The notes beneath the pieces were generated by a model. It was given only the letters and a program-made list of their open reading frames with translations. It was not told where the DNA came from and did not search any database. This document shows, in pieces, positions 14,927 through 22,333 of a stretch of DNA of 22,576 nucleotides. Made by a program: the position numbers and the translations under genes. The stretch spans positions 1 to 22,576 of the forward strand of contig CAVLAO010000028.1 of NCBI GenBank assembly GCA_963660915.1. Direction: 5' to 3'. Within the stretch, counting starts at the first letter, position 1, and each line of letters starts with the position of its first letter. This stretch comes from UMGS1766 sp963660915 (GTDB lineage: Bacteria > Bacillota > Clostridia > Oscillospirales > Oscillospiraceae).

Positions 14927-15952
14927 ATGGAACAGAGACCACTCTTTACCGTCATCGAACAGGCCAGTATGGTGGTGCGGGATGCTCGGGAGAGCGCCCG
15001 CTTCCTGAGTGACCACTACGGTATCGGCCCGTGGGTCAGCGTGCAGTTCGGCGATAACTTCGATGGGAACCAGAACTGGATCCCAGTAGAGCACGTCGTT
15101 CTGGAGGGCAAGCCCATCGGCGATTACTCCATCGATTGCTGCTGCTGTAAGCTGGATAACGGCGTTGAACTGGAGCTCATCTCACCTAAGCGGGGCGACA
15201 GTGTGTTTGCCCGCTTTCTGGAGCAGTACGGCTCGGGTATTCAGCACCTGTCCATCAACAACGTTGACTACGAGGAGTCTATCTACCGGATGCGCGCCGC
15301 CGGTTTTCGCGACGGACAGACGGCGACCATCGACCGGCACGAGACCTGCACCTTCATCGACCACCGGGATGTGTTCGGCTGTTATCTGGAGCTGCACAAG
15401 CGGCCTGATACCTTCACCTATCCGCAGGTGGAGCTGCACTATATCCCCGACCCTGAGGCGGAGGATCTGCCGAAGGAAAAGCCGCTGTTCACCCGGTTGG
15501 AGCAGGTGGGTATTCTGGTGATGGATCTCGATCGGGCGGTCTCAATCATTGAGGAGCGCTACGGCATTGGTTCGTGGAGGAAGCTTAGCTGCGGAGCAGA
15601 TCCGAACAGTGATGTACAGCTCACGGCGGCAATGCTAGATGGTGCGGCCATTGAGGTGCCGACTGCCCGCGTGGCGGTCTGCGACGCGCTGAATGTCCAA
15701 CTGAAGCTGATCGAGCCCGCATCCGGCTCTGACGTATATGCCAACTGTCTGGCACAGTACGGTCCAATGGCGCATCACTTGGTGTTCCGACCGACTGCCG
15801 GTTATGAGGATGCCTGCGCGCGCCTTCGTGCGGCTGACCCGGCGCACACCCAGACGGTGGCGTGGGACGACGGCGAGAGCTTCTGCGCCGACCACATGGC
15901 GGAACTGGGCACTTATCTTGAGGTGTACCGGCGTCGCAGTACCCTCAACTGA
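14927..15952 (+). CDS. Tandem-domain VOC (glyoxalase/epimerase-like) protein
   Basis: 341 residues made of two homologous vicinal-oxygen-chelate units, about 5-160 and 186-336. The repeats open alike: LFTVIEQASMVVRDARES and LFTRLEQVGILVMDLDRA, each followed by YGIG(P/S)W. Candidate metal ligands are Glu11, His107 (GIQHLSI) and Glu155 (YLELHK) in the first unit, and Glu192, His284 (AHHLVF) and Glu332 (YLEVYR) in the second; the usual first His of the fold is Glu. A run of four cysteines sits at 71-74. VOC enzymes include epimerases, isomerases and ring-cleaving dioxygenases. It starts 24 bases after the hydrolase stop with a GAGAGGAG site, so it probably acts on the same substrate or its product. 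Reaction unknown. Confidence 0.82.
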   Translation: MEQRPLFTVIEQASMVVRDARESARFLSDHYGIGPWVSVQFGDNFDGNQNWIPVEHVVLEGKPIGDYSIDCCCCKLDNGVELELISPKRGDSVFARFLEQYGSGIQHLSINNVDYEESIYRMRAAGFRDGQTATIDRHETCTFIDHRDVFGCYLELHKRPDTFTYPQVELHYIPDPEAEDLPKEKPLFTRLEQVGILVMDLDRAVSIIEERYGIGSWRKLSCGADPNSDVQLTAAMLDGAAIEVPTARVAVCDALNVQLKLIEPASGSDVYANCLAQYGPMAHHLVFRPTAGYEDACARLRAADPAHTQTVAWDDGESFCADHMAELGTYLEVYRRRSTLN

Positions 15953-15963
15953 ACTACATACGA

Positions 15964-16004
15964 CTGGGGTGTAGACCTGCTTTCAAATGGAATCTGCACC
16001 CCGG
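15964..16004 (+). other. Long hairpin after the VOC gene
   Basis: CTGGGGTGTAGA pairs with TCTGCACCCCGG (one G-U pair or mismatch) around a 17-base loop, 11 bases after the VOC stop. It lacks a T-run, so it is a weak terminator or an mRNA 3'-end stabiliser. Confidence 0.55.
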
Positions 16005-16098
16005 AATAGATCAAAAAGTTTCCCGAAAGAATATTACACAGATAAACGGGATTGAAAGACTGAAATTGACTATTTCACTACAAAATCGAAATTATAAA

Positions 16099-16125
16099 AT
16101 TTACTTATTAGATTAATAAGTAAAT
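16099..16125. promoter_or_regulatory. 27-base perfect dyad upstream of the importer promoter
   Basis: Two 12-base arms (ATTTACTTATTA and TAATAAGTAAAT) flank GAT. It ends 5 bases before the -35 box at 16131. This is a candidate activator site or second operator. Confidence 0.6.
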
Positions 16126-16130
16126 CCTAT

Positions 16131-16159
16131 TTTACATATATATTAGATTGTGCTACATT
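16131..16159 (+). promoter_or_regulatory. Promoter of the ABC importer operon
   Basis: TTTACA (16131-16136) and TACATT (16154-16159) are 17 bases apart. The -35 box and spacing match the hydrolase promoter. The 5' leader is long, about 125 bases. Confidence 0.75.
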
Positions 16160-16162
16160 AAA

Positions 16163-16176
16163 GCTGTAATACAGGT
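16163..16176 (+). promoter_or_regulatory. Shared operator, copy 2 (GCTGTAATACAGGT)
   Basis: Identical to 13988-14001. The palindrome CTGTAATACAG (16164-16174) begins 4 bases after the -10 box, against 5 at copy 1. Confidence 0.75.
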
Positions 16177-16292
16177 ATGCGTCATGCTGACGAGTATGAC
16201 CGGAAATTGATCGACAGCGGCCGCTTCCACACCGCAGAACGGATCAGGCCACGAGAGATGAATAGACCCCAGAAAAGGAGTGAGTTCGATCC

Positions 16293-17816
16293 ATGGAACG
16301 ACCTGAAAATGATGTCCTGTTGCAGATGACAGACGTGACCAAGGAGTTCCCCGGTGTGAAGGCGTTGGACAAGATGCACCTCACCGTTCACCACGGCACG
16401 GTTCACGCGCTGATGGGCGAGAACGGCGCAGGCAAGTCCACGCTGATGAAGATCCTGAGCGGTCTGTACAAGCGGGACAGCGGCGAGATCTACTTCGACG
16501 GTCAGCCGTTCAACCCGTCGAGCATTCAGGAGGTGCTTCACCTCGGCATCTCGATGATCTATCAGGAGCTGAACCCGGTGGACGCCATGACCGTGGCGGA
16601 GAATATCTTCTGCGGCAAGGAGCCGAACAAGGCCAAGGGCTTCTTCCTAGATCAGCGCACGATGAACCGCCGGGCGCAGGAGTTGCTGGATGCGCTGGAC
16701 ATCAAGGCGATCCGCCCGAAGGACAAGGTGGAGTTCCTCACGGTGGCGCAGAAGCAACTGCTGGAAATGGCGAAGGCCTTTGCCAACAACTCCAAGCTCA
16801 TCATTCTGGACGAGCCTACCTCCGCTCTGACGGAAGAGGAGTGTCAGCATCTGTTCCGCATCGTCAACCAGATGAAGGCGCAGGGAACGAGCTTCATTTA
16901 CATCACCCACAAGATGGACGAGATCTTCGTTATCACCGATGAAGTGACCGTCATGCGTGACGGACAGTATGTCGGCACGAAGAGCAGTGAGGAAGTCACA
17001 AAGAACGATTTGGTGAAGATGATGGTCGGCCGCGACCTCTCCAACGCCTACCCCAAGCGGGAGATCGAAAAGGGCGAAGTCCGGCTGGAGGTGTCCAACC
17101 TGACGTGTCCGGGCGTTATCAACGACGTCAGCTTCACGGTGCGCCGGGGCGAGATCCTGGGTGTGGCCGGACTGATGGGTGCCGGACGCTCGGAGACGAT
17201 GGAGACGCTGTTCGGCCTGCGCACCAAGAGCGCAGGCACTGTCAAGGTGGACGGCAAGGAAGTCAGCATCAAAAAGCCGCAGGATGCCATTGACAACCAC
17301 ATCGCCTTCCTGACGGAGGATCGCCGGGGTACGGGCTGCTTCCTCGATCTGTCGATGTATGACAACACGCTGCAGCTGGCGTGGAAGAAGATCCGTGGCG
17401 CAGTGGGACTTTCCACTTGGAAGGGCAAGAAGATGGTGCAGAGCCAGATTGACCGCTTTGCCATCAAGTGTGCCGGACAGGGTCAGCGTGTCGGCGACCT
17501 GAGCGGCGGCAACCAGCAGAAGGTGTTGCTGGCGCGGCTGTTGCTGACCAGACCGGATATTTTCATCATGGACGAGCCGACCAAGGGCATCGACGTCGGT
17601 TCAAAATACGAAATTTACCTCGATATGCTCAAGCTGGCGGAGGAGGGGAAGTCCATCATTATGATCTCTTCCGAAATGCCGGAGGTGCTGGGCATGAGCG
17701 ACCGCATCATGGTCATGCATGAGGGTAGCGTCGCCGCTATCCTAGATCGGGAAGAAGCAAACCAAGAGAGCATTCTCAACTATGCGTCCGGTCTGGCCGG
17801 TGAGACTGCGGTCTGA
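16293..17816 (+). CDS. Sugar-type ABC importer ATPase, two nucleotide-binding domains (RbsA/MglA-like)
   Basis: 507 residues, the usual length for RbsA/MglA/XylG proteins. The first domain has Walker A GENGAGKST (42-50), the divergent signature LTVAQKQLLEMAKA, Walker B LIILDEPTSALT and the switch IYITHKMDEIF. The second has the family's degenerate Walker A GLMGAGRSE, the signature LSGGNQQK (403-410) and Walker B IFIMDEPTKGIDVG. It energises uptake by the following permease and binding protein. The ATG lies 11 bases after AAAGGAGTGA. It is first in the second unit, whose promoter shares an operator with the hydrolase operon. Family members import ribose, galactose, autoinducer-2, inositol and other small polar solutes, so the name alone does not give the ligand. 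Confidence 0.93.
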   Translation: MERPENDVLLQMTDVTKEFPGVKALDKMHLTVHHGTVHALMGENGAGKSTLMKILSGLYKRDSGEIYFDGQPFNPSSIQEVLHLGISMIYQELNPVDAMTVAENIFCGKEPNKAKGFFLDQRTMNRRAQELLDALDIKAIRPKDKVEFLTVAQKQLLEMAKAFANNSKLIILDEPTSALTEEECQHLFRIVNQMKAQGTSFIYITHKMDEIFVITDEVTVMRDGQYVGTKSSEEVTKNDLVKMMVGRDLSNAYPKREIEKGEVRLEVSNLTCPGVINDVSFTVRRGEILGVAGLMGAGRSETMETLFGLRTKSAGTVKVDGKEVSIKKPQDAIDNHIAFLTEDRRGTGCFLDLSMYDNTLQLAWKKIRGAVGLSTWKGKKMVQSQIDRFAIKCAGQGQRVGDLSGGNQQKVLLARLLLTRPDIFIMDEPTKGIDVGSKYEIYLDMLKLAEEGKSIIMISSEMPEVLGMSDRIMVMHEGSVAAILDREEANQESILNYASGLAGETAV

Positions 17817-17839
17817 CACGATAGGAGGAATCAAGAGCC

Positions 17840-18826
17840 ATGGAAGCCAAAGCTGAAAAGAAAAAGTTCGACGCGAAGTCCACATTCCGCACCCTGATGC
17901 GGGATGATCGGACAAGCCCTATCGTCCTGCTATTGATCTCTGTGATCTTCCTCTGTATCACCACGCCGGACACCTTCCTTCAGTTTATCAACCTGAGAAA
18001 CGTCATCCGTTTCTCCTCGTTCTACATCATCGTCGGCGTCGGCACGCTGATCGTGTTCATGGCCGGTGAAATGGATATGTCCACCGGCTCGGTCATGGGT
18101 ATGGGCGGTATTGTGGCGGCTTATATGGCACGTGCAGGTGTGAATGTATGGTTGATCCTGTTGGTAGTCGTTCTCATCGACGTCGCCTGCGGTATGCTCA
18201 ACGGCGTATTCGTCGGCTACTGGGGCCTGCCTGCCTTCGTCGCAACATTGGGTGTTCAGAAAGCCCTGCGCGGCATTATTACCGTCATCACACAGGGCTA
18301 CGCGGTCAATGACATGAGCGATTCCTTCATCTGGCTAGGCGCTGGCAGTGTTGGTCCAATCCCCGTGCCTATCATCATCTGCGTTATCATCTGTTTCCTA
18401 TCTTGGTACCTCATCAATAAGACGGTCATCGGCCGTCATATGATCGCCACTGGAAACAATCGTCAGGCGGCCACTGTGGCCGGTATCAACACTCGCCGTG
18501 TCAAGTGTATCGCCTATGTGTACAGCGGCATCCTGGCCTCAGTGACCGGCGCGGTGCTCACCGCCCGTCTCCAGTCCGGCCAGACCACCTGCGGCAACGG
18601 CTTCGAGCTGGATGCCATCGCCGGCGCCATCATCGGCGGCGCCAGCCTGGGCGGCGGCGGCGGCTCCATCGCCGGCACCATCTGCGGCATCCTGTTCATC
18701 TACGTGGTCAAGAACGGTATGCAGCTGCTGGGCGTCAACACCTATTGGCAGAACACCGTGCAGGGCATGATCCTGATCTTGGCTGTTCTGATCGACGTGC
18801 TGAGAAAGCGCGTGAACAAGAAGTAA
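17840..18826 (+). CDS. Sugar-type ABC importer permease (RbsC-like)
   Basis: 328 residues with about eight to ten hydrophobic segments after a charged N-terminus (MEAKAEKKKFDAKSTFRTLM). Family motifs are GEMDMSTGSVMGMGGIVAAY (RbsC-type GGIDLSVGSV), GLPAFVATLGVQKALRGI, and a glycine-rich loop GFELDAIAGAIIGGASLGGG before a final segment MQLLGVNTYWQ. It starts 23 bases after the ATPase gene with an AGGAGG site. It forms the homodimeric membrane channel, so only one permease gene is expected. The glycine-rich stretch is unusually G/C-rich at DNA level (18600-18680). Confidence 0.92.
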   Translation: MEAKAEKKKFDAKSTFRTLMRDDRTSPIVLLLISVIFLCITTPDTFLQFINLRNVIRFSSFYIIVGVGTLIVFMAGEMDMSTGSVMGMGGIVAAYMARAGVNVWLILLVVVLIDVACGMLNGVFVGYWGLPAFVATLGVQKALRGIITVITQGYAVNDMSDSFIWLGAGSVGPIPVPIIICVIICFLSWYLINKTVIGRHMIATGNNRQAATVAGINTRRVKCIAYVYSGILASVTGAVLTARLQSGQTTCGNGFELDAIAGAIIGGASLGGGGGSIAGTICGILFIYVVKNGMQLLGVNTYWQNTVQGMILILAVLIDVLRKRVNKK

Positions 18827-18887
18827 GTCTTGCAACGAACGGACTGCGGAACGATCTACACAACAAAAACACTTTGGAGGTAACAAA

Positions 18888-19916
18888 ATGAACGTGAAAA
18901 TGAAAAAGCTTTCTGCCCTTTTGCTTGCTCTCGCGATGGTTTTTGCTCTTGTTTCCTGTGGTTCCATCGACAGTGGCAATCAGACCGCTTCCTCCGGCGC
19001 ACAGGCTGGTAGCTCTGCGGTGGACAGTGCCGCGGGCGATAAGGATAAGTCCGGTGACGGTAAATACAAGGTAGGTATCATTACCTACTACGTCAACTCC
19101 TCTTTCGAGTCCTCATTCAATACGGCAGCCATCGACCGCTGCAAGGAGCTGGGACTGAACTATGAGTGCTACGACGCCAACCAGGACATGGCTGCTTATC
19201 AGACCTGCTTTGAGAATGCTGCCAACGCCGGTTGCGACGCCATCGTCTGCGTGCCCTCCGATCCAACGGCCATGGGTCCCCAGTGCCAGGTCTGCGAAGA
19301 GTATGGCATCTATTTGGTGGTTATGGCGGTCGCGCCTGATGGCTACTACAGCTCCGCTCTGGTCGTTGACCAGTCTGTCAAGGGTCGCATGAAGGCCGAG
19401 CTGATCGCTGACAAGATCGGCGACGGCGGCAAGGTTCTGATGCTTCTGGGTAACCAGCAGCAGACCGGTTGGGTGCAGGAGAATGACGCAGCCAAGGAAG
19501 TCTTTAAGCAGCACAATATTGAGATCGTCGCAGAGGAAGATCCCCAAGCGCAGCTGGATCAGGGTCAGTTTTTCATGGAGACCTGGCTGTCTCAGGGGCT
19601 GAAATTCGACGCCATCTGGTGCTGTACCGACACCGTGGCCGCTGGAGCCTGCGCTGCTCTGGAGCAGGCTAACTACGACTTCGACTCCGTTTACATCGTT
19701 TCCGAGGACGGCGACGAGACCGGCCTGCGTCTGGTCGAAAAGGGCCAGATCGACGCTACGCTGGTTCTGTCCGGCGTGATGTATGGCACTGGTGTTGTGG
19801 ACGCCGCCAACGAGTGGTTGCAGGGAAACAATCCTCCCGCCGAGTATAAGGTGGACATCGATGTTGCTACTCCTGACAACGTGGCCGAATATCTGGCCAA
19901 GTTGCCCAATGCCTAA
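18888..19916 (+). CDS. Periplasmic-binding-protein-type lipoprotein (RbsB-like, unusual ligand site)
   Basis: 342 residues. It has a lipoprotein signal with lipobox LVSC (Cys24), then a Ser/Ala-rich linker (26-52) and a type I binding-protein fold beginning KYKVGIITYYVNSS. VSEDGDETGLRLVEKGQIDA and WCCTDTVAAGACAALEQA match the C-lobe of the RbsB family. The arginines that bind the sugar in ribose-binding protein (after the third strand, and in the RERGEGF-like helix) appear replaced: the corresponding regions read MAVAPDGYYS and TGWVQENDAAK. This suggests a non-standard ligand, perhaps aromatic or glycosidic, but the alignment was done by eye. GGAGG lies 8 bases before the ATG. Gene order ATPase-permease-binding protein is normal for the family. 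Confidence 0.88.
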   Translation: MNVKMKKLSALLLALAMVFALVSCGSIDSGNQTASSGAQAGSSAVDSAAGDKDKSGDGKYKVGIITYYVNSSFESSFNTAAIDRCKELGLNYECYDANQDMAAYQTCFENAANAGCDAIVCVPSDPTAMGPQCQVCEEYGIYLVVMAVAPDGYYSSALVVDQSVKGRMKAELIADKIGDGGKVLMLLGNQQQTGWVQENDAAKEVFKQHNIEIVAEEDPQAQLDQGQFFMETWLSQGLKFDAIWCCTDTVAAGACAALEQANYDFDSVYIVSEDGDETGLRLVEKGQIDATLVLSGVMYGTGVVDAANEWLQGNNPPAEYKVDIDVATPDNVAEYLAKLPNA

Positions 19917-19976
19917 TCGAGTACATCCATTGTCATCCCGATTCGCAGTCCGAATGACATTGAACTAATAAGCTGA

Positions 19977-20011
19977 GATCACCCCTGCGTCCATTGGGCA
20001 CAGGGGTGATC
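19977..20011 (+). other. Intercistronic hairpin after the binding protein
   Basis: GATCACCCCTG and CAGGGGTGATC form a perfect 11-bp stem around a 13-base loop. There is no T-run; the next ribosome binding site lies about 13 bases downstream. This resembles stabilising or attenuating hairpins after binding-protein genes that raise their expression over downstream genes. Confidence 0.65.
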
Positions 20012-20038
20012 GTCCAAAAATGAAGGAGGAACCGCTCC

Positions 20039-20413
20039 ATGAAAAATCAACCCAAAATGCTGATCGAACACGGTCTGATCCCGGGCTGTACCCTGTGCCC
20101 GGATCAACCGGGCATGGAAAACAGCTCGTCCATCATTCCCGACTTGCAGAAGATGAACCCCAACTGCGTCTGCCCCACCCGCACCTGTCCGCTCCACGGC
20201 TTCTGCCAGTACTGCGTACAGCACCACGAGGAACTCAGCCGCGCGCTGGGTCAGATGGGACTGGGCGAGCACTGCCACTTCCACCACTGCAAGCAGGACA
20301 TCATGGTGGAACGTTATGGCGCGGAAAAGGCTGCTGAAATGGCGCGGAAGATCGGCGAGAACGCTGTTGCAGCGGCGAAGGCCGCCCGCGAGCAGGGAGA
20401 GGAGGAGGACTGA
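20039..20413 (+). CDS. Small Cys/His-rich protein, probable metal-binding (DUF6485-like pattern)
   Basis: 124 residues, function unknown. Nine cysteines lie at 17, 20, 43, 45, 50, 56, 59, 79 and 84, with His53, 62, 63, 78, 80, 82 and 83. The core CVCPTRTCPLHGFCQYCVQHH recalls small clostridial DUF6485-type proteins (CxC, then CxxHGxCxxC, then a histidine), which look like zinc or iron-sulfur binders. The C-terminal third is an Ala/Glu-rich helix (KAAEMARKIGENAVAAAKAA). There is no signal peptide. AGGAGG lies 9 bases upstream, and the stop overlaps the next gene by one base (TGATG), so the two are translationally coupled. The family link is from memory and moderate. Confidence 0.75.
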   Translation: MKNQPKMLIEHGLIPGCTLCPDQPGMENSSSIIPDLQKMNPNCVCPTRTCPLHGFCQYCVQHHEELSRALGQMGLGEHCHFHHCKQDIMVERYGAEKAAEMARKIGENAVAAAKAAREQGEEED

Positions 20414-21267
20414 TGCGACTGGGAGAGCTTGGTATCAGCCGTAAGGTATATGACCGCAGGAGCGGGATACTATTCCGCATCGCCGGTCAGAATCACTATG
20501 GCTTGGGCATCACCACACTTTTGACGGAGCACGTCATCGGCGTCCGGGCGCTGGATGCGGCGGAGAGTGGCCCGGAGGGGCGCTATCCCTTCGAGCAGAG
20601 CGGAAAATTTGGCAACAACAACTATCTGCTGAGCAATCTGAACCAGTGGCTCAACTCCGCTGAACAGGATTGGTATAAGCCGCAGCATGACCGGGACACA
20701 CCGCCCACGGTGGAGCACCTGCGCTACGGCGAGCACCCTTATCTGGACGAGTCTGGTTTCCTGTGTCGGTTTTCCGATTCCTTCCGCAGTCATCTGGTGG
20801 AGACAGACATCCCGGTGCTAGTGCGCACAAAGCAGGCGCAGGCGGAGCTGAAAACTGTCCATGCCAGTGTGTTCCTACCCAGCCGCACAGAGATGAATAA
20901 GGGCGATGAGCTTGGCATTCCGGAGGGAAAGACACTGCCCATCTTTTATGACCACTACATCTTCAAGGCTGTGCCTAGCCCGGACCAGATCGAGAAGTAT
21001 GGCCGCAGCTGGAACCCGGAGGAGCCGGAGAAGGGACTGTTCTTCGACCGGGCGCAGATGTATGATCCCAAGTTCGGTTGGTGGTACTATATGCGCACAC
21101 CAAACGCGATGTATAAGTTCCTTCAACGGGTGATGAGCCCCTATGGATCGGTCTCCTTCACCTATGCGTACAATGACGTGGTGGGGCTGCGCCCACTGGT
21201 CAATATGGACGCTGATCTAGAAGTGCAGGATGTGGGTGTGGAAGAACCATTGTATCGAATTGGATAA
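20413..21267 (+). CDS. DUF6273-like protein, function unknown
   Basis: 284 residues. The pattern resembles DUF6273 proteins of Firmicutes: FGNNNYLLSNLNQWLNS (about 66-82), then GFLCRFSDSF, a VFLPSRTEM segment, WWYYMRTP and the ending VGLRPLVNMD (compare GVRPAL in the family). Such proteins are common in gut Clostridia with no established role. No signal peptide or transmembrane segment is visible. It is translationally coupled to the Cys-rich gene and probably co-transcribed with the importer. The IS1182 remnant begins about 10 bases after the stop, and the last few residues and the stop could derive from the insertion junction. The AACAACAACTATC-rich region is ordinary coding sequence. Confidence 0.72.
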   Translation: MRLGELGISRKVYDRRSGILFRIAGQNHYGLGITTLLTEHVIGVRALDAAESGPEGRYPFEQSGKFGNNNYLLSNLNQWLNSAEQDWYKPQHDRDTPPTVEHLRYGEHPYLDESGFLCRFSDSFRSHLVETDIPVLVRTKQAQAELKTVHASVFLPSRTEMNKGDELGIPEGKTLPIFYDHYIFKAVPSPDQIEKYGRSWNPEEPEKGLFFDRAQMYDPKFGWWYYMRTPNAMYKFLQRVMSPYGSVSFTYAYNDVVGLRPLVNMDADLEVQDVGVEEPLYRIG

Positions 21268-21276
21268 AACAGCAAT

Positions 21277-21291
21277 CAGTCTGTCGAGAAA
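21277..21291 (+). repeat. IS1182 left terminal inverted repeat
   Basis: CAGTCTGTCGAGAAA matches the right repeat CAGTCTATCGAAAAA (22334-22348, reverse strand) at 13 of 15 bases. Confidence 0.8.
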
Positions 21292-21322
21292 CCCGGTTAT
21301 CCCTAAGGTGGCAACCGGGTTT
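21289..21322. terminator. Hairpin at the IS left end
   Basis: AAACCCGGTT and AACCGGGTTT form a perfect 10-bp stem with a 14-base loop. It may terminate the DUF6273 transcript or shield the transposase from outside transcription. Confidence 0.5.
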
Positions 21323-22309
21323 CTGACGTATTTAGTGCAGAAGCAGCAGAAAAATAAGAGATGGAAATGGTCATTCCATTTCCATAATGCCAAAATTTTT
21401 GAGTTCATGGCAACAAACTTAAGCTTCACCCAGTTTGTCACCTGAGCCAAGCCTCTGTACTGTGTATAACGCATCGCGTGTTTCTCTTTGGCATCTGCAA
21501 AGACTTGTTCTATCGTCTGTTTACGTTTCTTGTAAAGTGACCAGTACACAGGAGTATATCTGGGATTGTCTGCTAACTCCTCATAGCCCGTCCAGATATG
21601 ACGATGTACTATTTTGACACAGTCGCAGAACGCTTCATAAACGTATTTTCACCATTCATGGCCGCCTTTCATGGTTTGCGGGCGCTTGTAGGATGTGGAC
21701 AGCAGCACTCTTCTGTCATCGAATACTTTCTTACAGATATGGGGCGTTTTATAAGCAGAATCGGCCACAATCGCTTCTATCTCAGAGTCAGGGAAGCCGC
21801 CGTTACCTCGGCATAAACCTCATCAAGTGCCACGCTGTCATGGACATTTCAGACGTCAATACGGCCTCAAGCACAAAACTATGCTCATCACAGGTGGTAT
21901 ACGCTTCATAAGCAAATTGCTTCTTGTGCTCACCCTTTACGAATAAGCCGCAATCGAGGTCAGTTACATTCTTTGTCACTGTGCGGGTTTTCTCCTTCTT
22001 CCTGCGAGTCAGTTTTTTCCTGGACGTATTATCTTTGCGCTTCCTGGGAGATGTCGGAGGCTCATTGCCGTCATCATAAAAGTTTTTTGCCATGAGCTTC
22101 TCTGTCTGCCTTGACCTTCTTCTGCAGTCCGCCGCAGCGAGGGCAAATCATATAAATGCTGAATCAGAATCATCTTGAATAGCACCACGGGATCAATACT
22201 GGGGCACCTGTTATCTTCACAATAGAGGAACTCTACCATTTCGACTATCCCATGATCCAGTTTTCCTCACTCCAGCATTTTCAGCACCCGCTTCTTGTCA
22301 TCAAAATGA
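21320..22309 (-). pseudogene. Degraded IS1182-family transposase
   Basis: Read on the minus strand, fragments of the family appear in the right order: GKLDHGIVEMVEFLY and SIDPVVLFKMILIQHLYDLP near the N-terminus, LDCGLFVKGEHKKQFAYEAY in the middle, EAIVADSAYKTPHICKKV, then RKQTIEQVFADAKEKHAMRY and GLAQVTNWVKLKFVAMN at the C-terminus. Damage includes an in-frame TGA (22267-22269), a jump of the frame near 22116 where the segment after SLRRTAEE is missing, single-base losses near 21845 and 21795 that shift frame, a TGA at 21649-21651 after GGHEW, and a second deletion near 21630 removing the Cys-rich stretch. The C-terminal frame has no stop inside the element and reads out into the 3' end of the DUF6273 gene. 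It cannot encode an active enzyme. Confidence 0.85.
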
Positions 22310-22333
22310 GAAAAAGCCCAGCTAAAGCTGGAC

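Noticed and set aside
17105..17293. Alternative-frame plus-strand stretches inside the importer ATPase gene
   Set aside because: They lie fully inside the RbsA-like frame, which has two complete ATPase motif sets.
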